Source: Pseudomonas alkylphenolica (GTDB taxonomy: Bacteria; Pseudomonadota; Gammaproteobacteria; Pseudomonadales; Pseudomonadaceae). Taken from it: a stretch of DNA of 64,000 nt. Both the position numbers and the translations under genes were made by a program. Every line of letters begins with the position of its first letter. Position 1 is the stretch's first letter. The stretch lies in assembly GCF_004025535.1 (NCBI RefSeq), contig NZ_QJRG01000047.1, positions 930,001 through 994,000 of the forward strand, in the 5' to 3' direction. Below are positions 43,003 through 51,169 of this stretch, piece by piece. The notes under the pieces are model-generated. The model was not told where the DNA came from. It did no database searches and was given only the letters and a program-made list of their open reading frames with translations.

Positions 43003-44415
43003 ATGGCATCGCTAGAACAAAAGAAACAGCGCTCGCTGCAGCACGGCCTGACCTCGCGTCAGGTGTCGATGATCTCCATTGCCGGCATCATCGGCGCAGG
43101 ACTTTTCATCGGGTCATCCACAGCCATTGCCACCGCCGGTCCGGCCATTCTCATTTCCTACACCATGACCGGCCTGCTGGTGCTGCTGGTGATGCGCATG
43201 CTCGGTGAAATGGCGATTGCCAATCCCGACAGCGGCTCGTTTTCCACCTACGCCAGCCAGGCCATCGGCCCCTGGGCCGGCTTCACCATTGGCTGGCTGT
43301 ACTGGTGGTTCTGGGTGCTGATCATTCCGGTCGAGGCCATCGCCGGCGCTGACATCCTTCATGCCTATTTCCCGGCTGTGCCGTCCTGGTTGTTCGCCTT
43401 TCTGATCATGGTCGTGCTGTCGGGCACCAACCTGATCAGCGTGAAGAACTTTGGTGCATTCGAATACTGGTTCGCCCTGATCAAGGTCTTGGCGATCCTG
43501 GCGTTCATTGTCGTCTGTACCCTGGCGGTGTTCGGGGTGTGGCCGCTGGCGCAACAGACCTCCGGCGTCAGCCAGCTGTGGGCCAACGGTGGCTTCATGC
43601 CCAATGGCTTTGGCGCGGTGCTGGGCGGCGTGCTGGTGACCATCTTTTCGTTTTTCGGTGCCGAGATCGTCACCATCGCGGCCGACGAAACCGCCAACCC
43701 GAAAGACAAGATCCGCAAGGCCACCAACCTTGTGGTCTACCGCATCGCGATTTTCTACATCGTGTCGATCTTCTTTATCGTGTCGCTGGTGGCCTGGAAC
43801 GATCCGGGGCTCAAATCGGTGGGCTCGTTCCAGCGCGTGCTGGAGGTACTGAATGTACCGGGGGCCAAGTTGCTGGTCGATCTGGTGGTCTTGGTGGCAG
43901 TGACCAGTTGCATGAACTCGGGCTTGTACACCGCATCGCGGATGCTCTACTCGCTGGGCTCGCGGGGTGAAGCGCTGCCGATGACCAAGCGTATTTCCGG
44001 CAATGGCGTGCCGACGGTGGCGGTGATCCTCTCGACTTTCGCCGGGTTCGCCGGTTGCCTGGTCAACTATGTATTCCCGGGCAAGGTCTTCGGTTTTCTG
44101 CTCTCGACCACCGGTGCAATCGCGCTGCTGGTGTACCTGGTGATTGCCGTGTCGCAGCTGCGCATGCGCGCCATCACCGACCGTGCCGGCACCGAACTGG
44201 CCTTCAAGATGTGGCTGTTCCCCTGGCTCACCTGGCTGGTGATCGGCGTGATTGTCATGGTGCTGGGCTACATGCTGATCAGCCCGGCCTACCGCTACGA
44301 AACCCTGATGACCGCAGGCGTCACCCTGGCCATCCTGCTGATCTCACTGACCCGGCGCAAATCCGCGACCAGCGCCCTGGCAGGGCACCCGGCAGTAACG
44401 GGCAAAGGCGCCTAG
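43003..44415 (+). CDS. Amino-acid permease, APC superfamily (GabP-like)
   Basis: 470 residues from ATG 43003 (MASLEQKKQRSLQHGL; GAGGG 8 nt upstream). Twelve membrane segments; AAT-family signatures are VSMISIAGIIGAGLFIGSS and FSFFGAEIVTIAADETANP, followed by PKDKIRKATN-like sequence and ASRMLYSLGSRGEALP. It resembles GabP and related transporters of GABA, 5-aminovalerate and similar compounds. With the aminotransferase and LysR gene it makes an uptake-plus-transamination set. A strong terminator follows. Confidence 0.9.
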   Translation: MASLEQKKQRSLQHGLTSRQVSMISIAGIIGAGLFIGSSTAIATAGPAILISYTMTGLLVLLVMRMLGEMAIANPDSGSFSTYASQAIGPWAGFTIGWLYWWFWVLIIPVEAIAGADILHAYFPAVPSWLFAFLIMVVLSGTNLISVKNFGAFEYWFALIKVLAILAFIVVCTLAVFGVWPLAQQTSGVSQLWANGGFMPNGFGAVLGGVLVTIFSFFGAEIVTIAADETANPKDKIRKATNLVVYRIAIFYIVSIFFIVSLVAWNDPGLKSVGSFQRVLEVLNVPGAKLLVDLVVLVAVTSCMNSGLYTASRMLYSLGSRGEALPMTKRISGNGVPTVAVILSTFAGFAGCLVNYVFPGKVFGFLLSTTGAIALLVYLVIAVSQLRMRAITDRAGTELAFKMWLFPWLTWLVIGVIVMVLGYMLISPAYRYETLMTAGVTLAILLISLTRRKSATSALAGHPAVTGKGA

Positions 44416-44433
44416 CCTGCACCTTTGCGCATG

Positions 44434-44465
44434 AAAAAGCCCATGACCTGTTCATGGGCTTTTGC
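44434..44465 (+). terminator. Terminator of the amino-acid permease gene
   Basis: AAAAGCCCATGA and TCATGGGCTTTT are perfect 12-bp arms with a 5-nt loop, ending in TTTT. It is symmetrical, so it could act from both sides. Confidence 0.9.
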
Positions 44466-44524
44466 GTTACATGGCGTTACTATCGGCCTGCGCTTTCCCT
44501 CCAAAACAGACAATCAGGAAGCTT

Positions 44525-45022
44525 ATGAGTAACCACCTGTTATCCCTCCAGGAACTGGCCGCGCCCGAAGGCGTTTGCTATGGCTGCGGTTGTTCCCATC
44601 CCAGTGGCCTGCATGTGAAAAGTCATTGGGACGAAGACGGTGTTCATCTGGTTTGCCGGCATTCGCCGGACAGCACCTTTCTCGGTTGGCCGGGGCTGGT
44701 GTACGGCGGCCTGCTGGCGATGCTGGTCGATTGCCACTCCAACTGGACGGCCATGGCCTACCACTACCGTGCCGAAGGCCGCGAACCCGGTAGCCTGCCG
44801 CGGTTGGACTGCGTGACCGGGCAATTGAACCTGACTTACCTCAAGCCAACCCCAATGGGCGTCGAGCTGCTGCTCAAGGCCCGGGTCGAAGGCGAAGTAG
44901 GGCGCAAGAGCCGGGTGATCTGCGAGGTGTGGGCGGGCGATGTCCTGACCGTGACTGCCGACTCGGTGTTCGTGCGGGTCGACACCGAGAAGCTCAAGCA
45001 CAAGGCCCACGGTCAGGCTTGA
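44525..45022 (+). CDS. PaaI/hotdog-fold acyl-CoA thioesterase family protein
   Basis: 165 residues from ATG 44525. The protein begins with a Cys-rich CYGCGCSHPSGLHVKSHW. It then has the hotdog helix FLGWPGLVYGGLLAMLVDC and beta strands (GQLNLTYLKPTPMGVELLLKA, cut here by the usual turn). The N-terminal Cys triad is common in the Pseudomonas members of this group. Expected reaction: hydrolysis of a small acyl-CoA; substrate unknown. Single gene. Confidence 0.88.
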   Translation: MSNHLLSLQELAAPEGVCYGCGCSHPSGLHVKSHWDEDGVHLVCRHSPDSTFLGWPGLVYGGLLAMLVDCHSNWTAMAYHYRAEGREPGSLPRLDCVTGQLNLTYLKPTPMGVELLLKARVEGEVGRKSRVICEVWAGDVLTVTADSVFVRVDTEKLKHKAHGQA

Positions 45023-45047
45023 AGCAAGCCAGGGCGGTCGATGCCGC

Positions 45048-46196
45048 TTAGCGCAAGGTATCGACCATCTGCTCCAGCACATCCACCACGGCGTCAGCCA
45101 GGTCCTTCGAACGACGACCATTCCATCCGGTCTGCGGGTTGGGCGCGTCGTCGTGGTCCTTGAACGGCATTTCCAGGGTCAGCGACAGGCACTCATAGGC
45201 CTGGCCGACGCTGTTGGCGCCCAGGGTCAGGTTGGCCTGCCCCGGTGCCGAGCGCGGGTAGCCGTGCACCTGCTGGAAGTCTTCCGTGCGTGCGCACAGC
45301 TTGTCACGGAAGGCTTTTTCCAGGCCGGCCAGGCGCTCGGTGTAACCCGGGTTGCCTTCGCAGCCGGCGGTGAACACATGGGGGATTTCTTCGTCGCCAT
45401 GGATGTCGAGGAACAGGTCGACACCGTGTTGCTTCATTTGCGACTGAGCGAAGAACACTTCCGGGCTCTTGTCGATGCTTGCGTTCTGCCACGCACGGTT
45501 GAGGTCCTGGCCGGCGAAGTTGGTGCGCAGGTGACCGCGGAAGGCGCCATCAGGGTTCATGTTGGGGATCAGGTAGAGGTCGGCGCGCTGCAGCAACGCC
45601 TGCAGCGTCGGGTCGTTGTGCGCCAGGCGGTCGATCACGCCTTCCATGAACCATTCAGCCATGTGCTCACCCGGATGCTGCTGGGCGATGATCCAGAGCT
45701 TGCGATTGCCCGCTGCGCCGTCGCCTGCGCGCAGCAAGGGGATGTCACGGCCTTCGACGCTGCGGCCGGTGGCGATCAGTTCGACACCGGGCAGGGAACG
45801 GGCGCGTTCGATCAACTGGTTGTGGCGGGCGCGCGAGTAGGGCTCGAAATAGGCGAACCATGCCTGGGGTTGCGTGGCATCGAGGGTAAAGGTCAGGGCG
45901 TTGCCTTCGAAGCGGGTAGGCACCCGGAACCAGGCTTGCTGATCGTAGGAGGCCACTGCCTGATAACCCTGCCAGGCCTGGTTATAGGAAGACTGGCCGG
46001 CGTTTTCCAGCACGAAGCTGTGCTGCTGGCCCGGGGTCAGGCCACTGGCCTTGAAGTGGAACCACTGGAAGTGATCGCTGTGGGTGTCCGGGCGAATGGC
46101 CAGGCGTGTCTGGCGCGGGTCACTGGCGTCGTTGATCAGGATATTGCCGGAATCAAAATCGCAGTCGATATGCAAAGGGGGCAGCGTCACAGTCAT
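45048..46196 (-). CDS. M14-type (cytosolic carboxypeptidase-like) zinc carboxypeptidase
   Basis: 382 residues from ATG 46196. An N-terminal beta domain of about 120 residues (HIDCDFDSGNILINDASD) is typical of bacterial CCP-like M14D enzymes. Zinc ligands are HPGE (IIAQQHPGEHMAEWFMEG) and the downstream His in LFLDIHGDEEIPHV. The substrate-binding NMNPDGAFRGH and the catalytic Glu in LSLTLEMPFKD are present. There is no signal peptide, so it acts in the cytoplasm, on peptide C-termini of unknown origin (murein peptides are possible). Single gene. Confidence 0.9.
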   Translation of the reverse strand: MTVTLPPLHIDCDFDSGNILINDASDPRQTRLAIRPDTHSDHFQWFHFKASGLTPGQQHSFVLENAGQSSYNQAWQGYQAVASYDQQAWFRVPTRFEGNALTFTLDATQPQAWFAYFEPYSRARHNQLIERARSLPGVELIATGRSVEGRDIPLLRAGDGAAGNRKLWIIAQQHPGEHMAEWFMEGVIDRLAHNDPTLQALLQRADLYLIPNMNPDGAFRGHLRTNFAGQDLNRAWQNASIDKSPEVFFAQSQMKQHGVDLFLDIHGDEEIPHVFTAGCEGNPGYTERLAGLEKAFRDKLCARTEDFQQVHGYPRSAPGQANLTLGANSVGQAYECLSLTLEMPFKDHDDAPNPQTGWNGRRSKDLADAVVDVLEQMVDTLR

Positions 46197-46244
46197 CACC
46201 AGGCACCTGTAGAGTTGTTGTGTTGCCCACTCTACACGCCTGGC

Positions 46245-46757
46245 TCACGACCAGAAACCGATCGCTGCCACTGCGGCCAGGGCCAGGCCGATGGCCATCG
46301 AGCAACCGCCCACTGACAAGGCCGCGCGTGGCTGGCGATACCAGGCGTCAACGCCCAGTTGCCGGGCCGGGCCCAACAGGGTGCGCCAGCGCAGTTCGGT
46401 GGCGTGGAAAGCCTCACGGTGTGCCGGGGCAGCGTCGAGCCAGCGGCGAAAGTCGATACGCTCACTGGCGGTGACCTGCGGACTCTGCAAGCGCACGTAC
46501 CACTGGCCGGCCTTGCTGGCCAGTGCATCGGCGCCTGGGCACACGCTCTGCAGCGCCTGATTCATGTGGCGCTCGACAGTCAGTGCCGGAAGGTCCAGAC
46601 GTTTGGCGATGGCGGCGAAACTCAGCTGGTCGAGGCGACTCAGAAGAAACACTTGCTGAACACGACGTGGCAGCTTTTTTAGCTGGAGCAGCAGGCTGTC
46701 GTCCGTCAGGTCGTGGGAATGAGGATGGTGCTCAAGGGGCAGCAACAGACGGGTCAT
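46245..46757 (-). CDS. Fusion of ECF sigma region 4, FecR-type DUF4880 and a membrane helix
   Basis: 170 residues from ATG 46757 (AAGGAG 7 nt upstream). Residues about 24-72 form an ECF sigma region 4 (LKKLPRRVQQVFLLSRLDQ, then LSFAAIAKRLDLPALTVERH). Residues 80-127 are a DUF4880 domain (AGQWYVRLQSPQVTASERIDF, interrupted here, then RRWLDAAPAHREAFHATELRW), the part of FecR that binds sigma. Residues 147-169 are one membrane helix ending at the stop. Sigma region 2 and the FecR periplasmic domain are both absent. A Fur-like box lies 65-83 bp upstream. It is probably a membrane-tethered DNA-binding or sigma-antagonist protein; function unproven. Confidence 0.85.
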   Translation of the reverse strand: MTRLLLPLEHHPHSHDLTDDSLLLQLKKLPRRVQQVFLLSRLDQLSFAAIAKRLDLPALTVERHMNQALQSVCPGADALASKAGQWYVRLQSPQVTASERIDFRRWLDAAPAHREAFHATELRWRTLLGPARQLGVDAWYRQPRAALSVGGCSMAIGLALAAVAAIGFWS

Positions 46758-46821
46758 GTACAAGCTCCTTGCTGGGTGGGGGAAGGGGGGCGTCTTCCAT
46801 GACGCGACAACAGCTTAGTAG

Positions 46822-46840
46822 TAACGAGATTGATTCTCAA
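46822..46840 (-). promoter_or_regulatory. Fur-box-like dyad upstream of the sigma4-DUF4880 gene
   Basis: GAGATTGATTCTC at 46826-46838 lies within AACGAGATTGATTCTCAAG. It resembles the 6-1-6 Fur half-site arrangement and sits about 70 bp before the start at 46757, suggesting induction under iron limitation. Confidence 0.6.
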
Positions 46841-46943
46841 GTGCTAATTCTGCAAAGCATTGTTACATGCTTCACCGTGCGACATTCCTTTGCTATCATC
46901 GCGGCCATTCAAGCAACACCCGCCTTCATTAGCCTGAAGAGCC

Positions 46944-46972
46944 AAAAAAAAGACCCGGCAAAAAGCCGGGTC
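46944..46972 (-). terminator. Rho-independent terminator of prrF
   Basis: Perfect 8-bp stem (46952-46959 with 46965-46972) around a 5-nt loop, followed on the minus strand by eight U (46951-46944). Confidence 0.95.
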
Positions 46973-47057
46973 AAAAACCGTGATTAGCCTGATGAGGAGA
47001 TAATCTGAGAGTCCGACCTAAGGGCTTTCAGTTATCCAACCAGTCTCGCGACCAGTT
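46944..47057 (-). ncRNA. prrF: PrrF iron-responsive regulatory small RNA
   Basis: About 114 nt on the minus strand. It begins AACTGGTCGCGAGACTGG and contains the seed region ATTATCTCCTCATCAGGCTA followed by ATCACGGTTTTTGACCCGGC that I recognise from PrrF RNAs. It ends in the terminator GACCCGGC-AAAAA-GCCGGGTC with eight U. A sigma-70 promoter overlaps a Fur box just upstream. PrrF is made when iron is scarce and base-pairs, with Hfq, to mRNAs of iron-containing enzymes. Only one copy is visible here, unlike the tandem pair of P. aeruginosa. Confidence 0.95.
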
Positions 47058-47064
47058 GTGAGCA

Positions 47065-47092
47065 ATAATAATCGTTATCATTTGCAAGTCAA
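47065..47092 (-). promoter_or_regulatory. prrF promoter with overlapping Fur box
   Basis: On the minus strand, -35 TTGACT (47092-47087), a 16-bp spacer and -10 TATTAT (47070-47065) place the start at about 47057, matching the known PrrF 5' end. A Fur-box-like sequence (AATAATAATCGTTATCATT, 47065-47083) covers the -10 and spacer, so Fur-Fe(II) would block polymerase. Confidence 0.88.
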
Positions 47093-47105
47093 ATGAATTT
47101 TCCCT

Positions 47106-47132
47106 CATTCCGTAAAAAAGTTTTACCGAATG
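47106..47132. repeat. AT-rich inverted repeat between prrF and the DUF6124 gene
   Basis: CATTCCGTAAAA and TTTTACCGAATG are reverse complements at 11 of 12 positions with a 3-nt loop. It could form a terminator-like stem for the minus-strand gene ending at 47210 or serve as an operator near the prrF promoter. Confidence 0.5.
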
Positions 47133-47209
47133 GGCCTCCCTCCCGCAATGACCCGCCCTAGCGCCGGCATTGCCGCGACTTCCCACGTTTTGCCTACCTT
47201 CTATTTGTT

Positions 47210-47539
47210 TCAGGATCGCTGCTGCGCCGGCAGGTGATCGAGCACTGTCTTGGCCATGTTGATCATGTGCACCACCGTGAGCGCCAGGTCGCGCTGCATG
47301 CCCTGCAGGCCGTTGGCTGACTCATACGCGGTGGCAGCGGCGCAGCGCAGCAACTGGGTGGCATGTTCAGTGGCCTGAAGTTGACTCAGGTCGTCGCGTG
47401 GCACCAGCCAAGAGGCGTTGGCAGGGTCGGTTGCCGGTGTGGGATTCAAGTAGAAGTCCAGCGCTCGGCGCGCGGCGTCGCAGTTGCTGAGTGACTCGTT
47501 ATCCAGTGCAAGATCCTTGTCAGAATATGTCTGCTTCAT
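47210..47539 (-). CDS. DUF6124/DUF3077 family small protein
   Basis: 109 residues from ATG 47539 (MKQTYSDKDLALDNESL). The C-terminal block LRCAAATAYESANGLQGMQRD, cut here at the usual length, then LALTVVHMINMAKTVLDHL is the signature of these very common Pseudomonas small proteins. Function unknown. It is divergent from the CI/PrtR-like repressor at 47671 (131-bp gap), so the repressor may control it. Confidence 0.85.
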   Translation of the reverse strand: MKQTYSDKDLALDNESLSNCDAARRALDFYLNPTPATDPANASWLVPRDDLSQLQATEHATQLLRCAAATAYESANGLQGMQRDLALTVVHMINMAKTVLDHLPAQQRS

Positions 47540-47670
47540 ATGGCTACCTGCCTTGAAAGTAAGCAATCAAACGTCGCCGACATTATTAATACGTTTTGTA
47601 GTTGATGTGTGAGGAACAATACTACAATTTGTGTATTGAGTGTCGAAGGGCAGTCCGTATCGTGCCAACG

Positions 47671-48330
47671 ATGGATAAGTGGACTGATGCAGTTAAAGAA
47701 AGGATGCGTGAAATCGACTTCACGCAGGAAAAACTCGCCGAGCGAATGGGTGTAACCCAAGGCGCTGTGGGTCACTGGTTGCGTGCCGAGCGCGAGCCCA
47801 AGCTGCACATGATCAATCAGATTCTGGTTGAGGTCGGATTCGGCCCGCTGCAGATAGGGGCCGCGGTGCAGATGCGTGAAAACAGCGCCGTGTATGGCGA
47901 TACCGTGCACCCCACGGCAATGACCGGCGCCGACGGTCACACGCACGAACTGTACTATTGCTACCCGATTGTGAGCTGGGCGCTTATCGACGAGCTCCCG
48001 GTGGCAACGACCTGGCCACGCCAGTCGAGCGACTATGCAACGCAGGCGCGTGGTTTCTGGTTGCGTGTCGAAGGCGATGCCATGACCGCACCGGTGGGCT
48101 TGAGTGTGCCCGAGGGCATGTTGATCCTGATCGACACCGGACTTGCGGCCGAGCCTGGAAAGTTGCTGATCGTGCGCGAGGCGCCGAACGCGGTGGCAAT
48201 TTTCCGGCAGTTGATCGAGGAGGGTGGTCAGCGCTACCTGAAACCCTTGAACCCGACTTATCCGAAGACATTGTTCACCGAGCAGACACAGGTGCTGGGT
48301 GTGGTGGTGCAGGCGTTGATGAAGTTCTGA
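47671..48330 (+). CDS. CI/PrtR-like S24 repressor with inactivated self-cleavage site
   Basis: 219 residues from ATG 47671 (MDKWTDAVKERMREIDF). N-terminal XRE helix-turn-helix at about 18-60 (TQEKLAERMGVTQGAVGHWL) and C-terminal LexA/S24 fold (about 95-215). Compared with lambda CI and PrtR, the catalytic Ser of GDSM/GNSM is Ala137 here (VEGDAMTAP; GCC codon). The catalytic Lys position is Arg179 (AIFRQLIEEGG), and the Ala-Gly cleavage site is replaced (IVSWALIDELP). So RecA-stimulated autoproteolysis is unlikely. It probably represses its own gene and the divergent DUF6124 gene. A GTG at 47662 is an alternative start. Confidence 0.88.
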   Translation: MDKWTDAVKERMREIDFTQEKLAERMGVTQGAVGHWLRAEREPKLHMINQILVEVGFGPLQIGAAVQMRENSAVYGDTVHPTAMTGADGHTHELYYCYPIVSWALIDELPVATTWPRQSSDYATQARGFWLRVEGDAMTAPVGLSVPEGMLILIDTGLAAEPGKLLIVREAPNAVAIFRQLIEEGGQRYLKPLNPTYPKTLFTEQTQVLGVVVQALMKF

Positions 48331-48396
48331 TAGCGCCGGCAGCCAACGACGACCGCTACACCCACACGGTCGTCGTTCGCTTCAGGCAATACGCTG

Positions 48397-50352
48397 TCAG
48401 GCCTCTTCCAGCTCCACCAGCACGGTACCTTCACTGACCATCTCGCCTTCCTGGCAGAACAGCGCCTTGACCGTACCGGCCTGGGCGGCGCGGATGCTGT
48501 GTTCCATCTTCATGGCTTCGAGCACCACCAGTTGTGCACCGGCTTCAACCGCCTGACCGACTTCGACCAACACCCGCACGATGCTGCCGTTCATGGGCGC
48601 GCTGAGGCCGCCCTGGTGGCTGTGGCTGGCATCGGCTTCGGCAATCGGGTCGAAACGGGTGATCGCGTGCAGCTCGCCGTCCCAGTGCAGGTACAGCGTG
48701 TCGTCCCGGCGAATAGCCAGATGGCGGCGGCGCAGGCCGTCATGTTCAACGGTCAGGTGCTCGCCCTGCAGCGTCAGGGAAGGCGCGCTGGCGTGACTGA
48801 GGTTGACCGCCTGGTCCTGGCCATCGGCACGCAGGTGCAGGCTGATGTGCGCCGGCAGGCCGGCACGCAGGCCGCTGTTGGACGCCCAGGGCGAGTTGCG
48901 GTCATCTGCACGCTGCAGCACGGGTTGGCTCTGGATATAGGCTTCACCCGCCGCTTGCCAGAACAGTGGCGGCAACGGTTGCGCTGCCGGTAACAGTTGC
49001 TCCTGGTAACGCGGGATGAAACCGGTATCCAGTTCGGCCTCGGCGAAGGCCGGGTGGGCGAGGATACGGCGCAGGAAGGCGATGTTGGTCTTCAAACCGC
49101 CGATGGCAAATTCATCGAGCATGGCCAGCAGGCGCAGACGTGCCTGTTCGCGGGTCTGGCCCCAGGCGATCAGTTTGCCCAGCATCGGGTCGTAGAACGG
49201 CGAGATGCTGTCACCTTCACAGACGCCGCTGTCGACGCGCCGCCCTTCGCCCGCTGCCGACTCGCGGTACAGCGCCAGGCGGCCGGTGGCCGGAAGGAAG
49301 TCATTGCCAGGGTCTTCGGCGTACAGGCGCACTTCAATGGCATGACCGTTGAGCGGTACCTGCGCCTGGGTGATCGGCAGGGGTTCACCGCAGGCCACGC
49401 GAATCTGCCAGGCCACCAGGTCCAGGCCGGTGATGGCCTCGGTCACCGGATGCTCGACCTGCAGGCGGGTGTTCATCTCCATGAAGAAGAACTCGCCACG
49501 GGCATCGAGCAGGAACTCGACGGTGCCGGCGCCGACGTAGCCGATGGCCTGGGCTGCCTTGACCGCAGCTTCGCCCATGGCCTGGCGCTGCGCGGCACTG
49601 AGGCCTGGCGCTGGCGCTTCTTCAACGACTTTCTGGTGGCGGCGCTGGATCGAGCAGTCACGTTCGTTGAGGTACAGGCAGTTGCCGTGCTGGTCGGCAA
49701 ACACCTGGATCTCCACGTGGCGCGGCTTGAGGACGTATTTCTCCACGAGCATGCGCGCGTCGCCAAACGACGACTGGGCTTCGCGCTGCGCCGAGGCCAG
49801 GGCTTCGGCCAGCTGGCTTTCGCTCTCGACCACTTTCATGCCCTTGCCACCCCCGCCAGCGGTGGCCTTGAGCAGTACCGGGTAGCCGATTTTCTCGGAC
49901 GCGGCGCGGAAGGTTTCCAGGTCCTGGGCGGCGCCGTGGTAGCCCGGTACCAGCGGCACGCCGGCTTCTTCCATCAGCGCTTTGGCGGCCGATTTGCTGC
50001 CCATCGCGTCGATGGCGCTGGCCGGTGGGCCGAGGAAGATCAGCCCGGCTGCTTCGATGGCGCGAGCGAAACCGGCGTTTTCGGAGAGAAAGCCGTAACC
50101 GGGGTGAATGGCCTGGGCGCCACTGGCCTTGGCTGCCGCCAGCAGTTTGTCGATGTCCAGGTAGCTCTCGGCGGCCTTGGCACCCCCGAGGTCGACACGA
50201 ATGTCGGCTTCGCGGCTGTGCCGGGCGTCGCGGTCGATGGCGCTGTGCACGGCCACCGTGGTCAGGCCCAGGGCTTTGGCGGTGCGCATGACCCGGCAGG
50301 CAATCTCGCCGCGGTTGGCAACCAGCAGGGTGGTCAACGGGGTGCGGCTCAT
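48397..50352 (-). CDS. liuD: Methylcrotonyl-CoA carboxylase alpha subunit (biotin carboxylase/carrier)
   Basis: 651 residues. Biotin carboxylase domain (about 1-450: LLVANRGEIACRVMRTAK, ATAGGGGKGMKVVESESQ, FFMEMNTRLQVEHPVTE) followed by a linker and a biotinyl domain with VVLEAMKMEHSIRAA (biotin Lys in AMKM). It carboxylates 3-methylcrotonyl-CoA together with LiuB in leucine and acyclic-terpenoid breakdown. It overlaps liuC by 4 bp (ATGA) and is the last gene of liuABCD. Confidence 0.94.
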   Translation of the reverse strand: MSRTPLTTLLVANRGEIACRVMRTAKALGLTTVAVHSAIDRDARHSREADIRVDLGGAKAAESYLDIDKLLAAAKASGAQAIHPGYGFLSENAGFARAIEAAGLIFLGPPASAIDAMGSKSAAKALMEEAGVPLVPGYHGAAQDLETFRAASEKIGYPVLLKATAGGGGKGMKVVESESQLAEALASAQREAQSSFGDARMLVEKYVLKPRHVEIQVFADQHGNCLYLNERDCSIQRRHQKVVEEAPAPGLSAAQRQAMGEAAVKAAQAIGYVGAGTVEFLLDARGEFFFMEMNTRLQVEHPVTEAITGLDLVAWQIRVACGEPLPITQAQVPLNGHAIEVRLYAEDPGNDFLPATGRLALYRESAAGEGRRVDSGVCEGDSISPFYDPMLGKLIAWGQTREQARLRLLAMLDEFAIGGLKTNIAFLRRILAHPAFAEAELDTGFIPRYQEQLLPAAQPLPPLFWQAAGEAYIQSQPVLQRADDRNSPWASNSGLRAGLPAHISLHLRADGQDQAVNLSHASAPSLTLQGEHLTVEHDGLRRRHLAIRRDDTLYLHWDGELHAITRFDPIAEADASHSHQGGLSAPMNGSIVRVLVEVGQAVEAGAQLVVLEAMKMEHSIRAAQAGTVKALFCQEGEMVSEGTVLVELEEA

Positions 50353-51167
50353 GGGCGCGGCTCCTTGTTCGACGGTGCGGGCTGCCAGTTCGGGGCACGT
50401 TTCTCCAGGAAGGCGCGCAGGCCTTCCTGCCCCTCGGGGCTGACGCGGATGCGGGCAATGGCGTTTTCGCAGTAACGGCGCAGGGCCGGGGTCAGTTCAC
50501 CGTGGCCGACTTCACGCATCAGGTCCTTGCTGGCACGCATGGCCTGCGGGCTGTTCTGCAGCAGGTTGTCGATCCATTGCTCGACGTGTTGTTCAAGATC
50601 TGCTGCCGGGTAGGCTTCGGCGAGCAAGCCCAGTTCACGGGCACGTTCACCACTGAAACGCTCGGCGGTGAGGGCGTAGCGGCGCGCGGCGCGCTCGCCC
50701 ATGGCCTGGACCACGAACGGGCTGATCACCGCCGGTGCCAGGCCGATGCGTACTTCCGACAGGCACAGCTGCGCTTCCTGGGTGCCGATGGCCATGTCAC
50801 AGCAGCTGATCAGGCCCAGCGCTCCGCCAAAGGCGGCGCCTTGCACCACGGCCAGGCTCGGTACCTTGAGCTTGGCCAGGTTGTACATCAGCTCGGCCAG
50901 TTCGCGGGCATCGTCGAGGTTGCTGTTGTAGTCGAGCGCCGCCGATTGCTGCATCCAGGCCAGGTCAGCACCGGCGCTGAAGTGACGGCCACGGCCGCGC
51001 AGCAGGACAAAGCGCAGGCTGTTGTCGGCAGCGATCTGGTCGATGGCCAGGATCAGCTCGCGGATCATCTGCGCGTTGAAGGCGTTGTTCTTGTCTTCGC
51101 GGCTCAGCCACAGGGTGGCGAAACCACGGGGGTCCTTGATCAGTTCAAGGGTAGTGAAGTCGCTCAT
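50349..51167 (-). CDS. liuC: 3-methylglutaconyl-CoA / gamma-carboxygeranoyl-CoA hydratase
   Basis: 272 residues from ATG 51167 (MSDFTTLELIKD); a GTG at 51173 would overlap liuB by 4 bp. Crotonase-fold signatures are LRGRGRHFSAGADLAWM (oxyanion hole), VQGAAFGGALGLISCCDMA and LSEVRIGLAPAVISPF. It adds water to 3-methylglutaconyl-CoA to give HMG-CoA. Middle of the liu operon. Confidence 0.93.
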   Translation of the reverse strand: MSDFTTLELIKDPRGFATLWLSREDKNNAFNAQMIRELILAIDQIAADNSLRFVLLRGRGRHFSAGADLAWMQQSAALDYNSNLDDARELAELMYNLAKLKVPSLAVVQGAAFGGALGLISCCDMAIGTQEAQLCLSEVRIGLAPAVISPFVVQAMGERAARRYALTAERFSGERARELGLLAEAYPAADLEQHVEQWIDNLLQNSPQAMRASKDLMREVGHGELTPALRRYCENAIARIRVSPEGQEGLRAFLEKRAPNWQPAPSNKEPRP

Positions 51168-51169
51168 GG

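Noticed and set aside
46842..46940. Second tandem prrF copy beside the first
   Set aside because: I looked for the seed sequence and terminator and found neither in this interval.
47540..48330. Possible prophage remnant because of the CI-like repressor
   Set aside because: No integrase, phage structural or lysis gene nearby; flanking genes are ordinary chromosome.
48997..50475. Plus-strand frame opposite liuD
   Set aside because: Shadow of the well-conserved biotin carboxylase gene.
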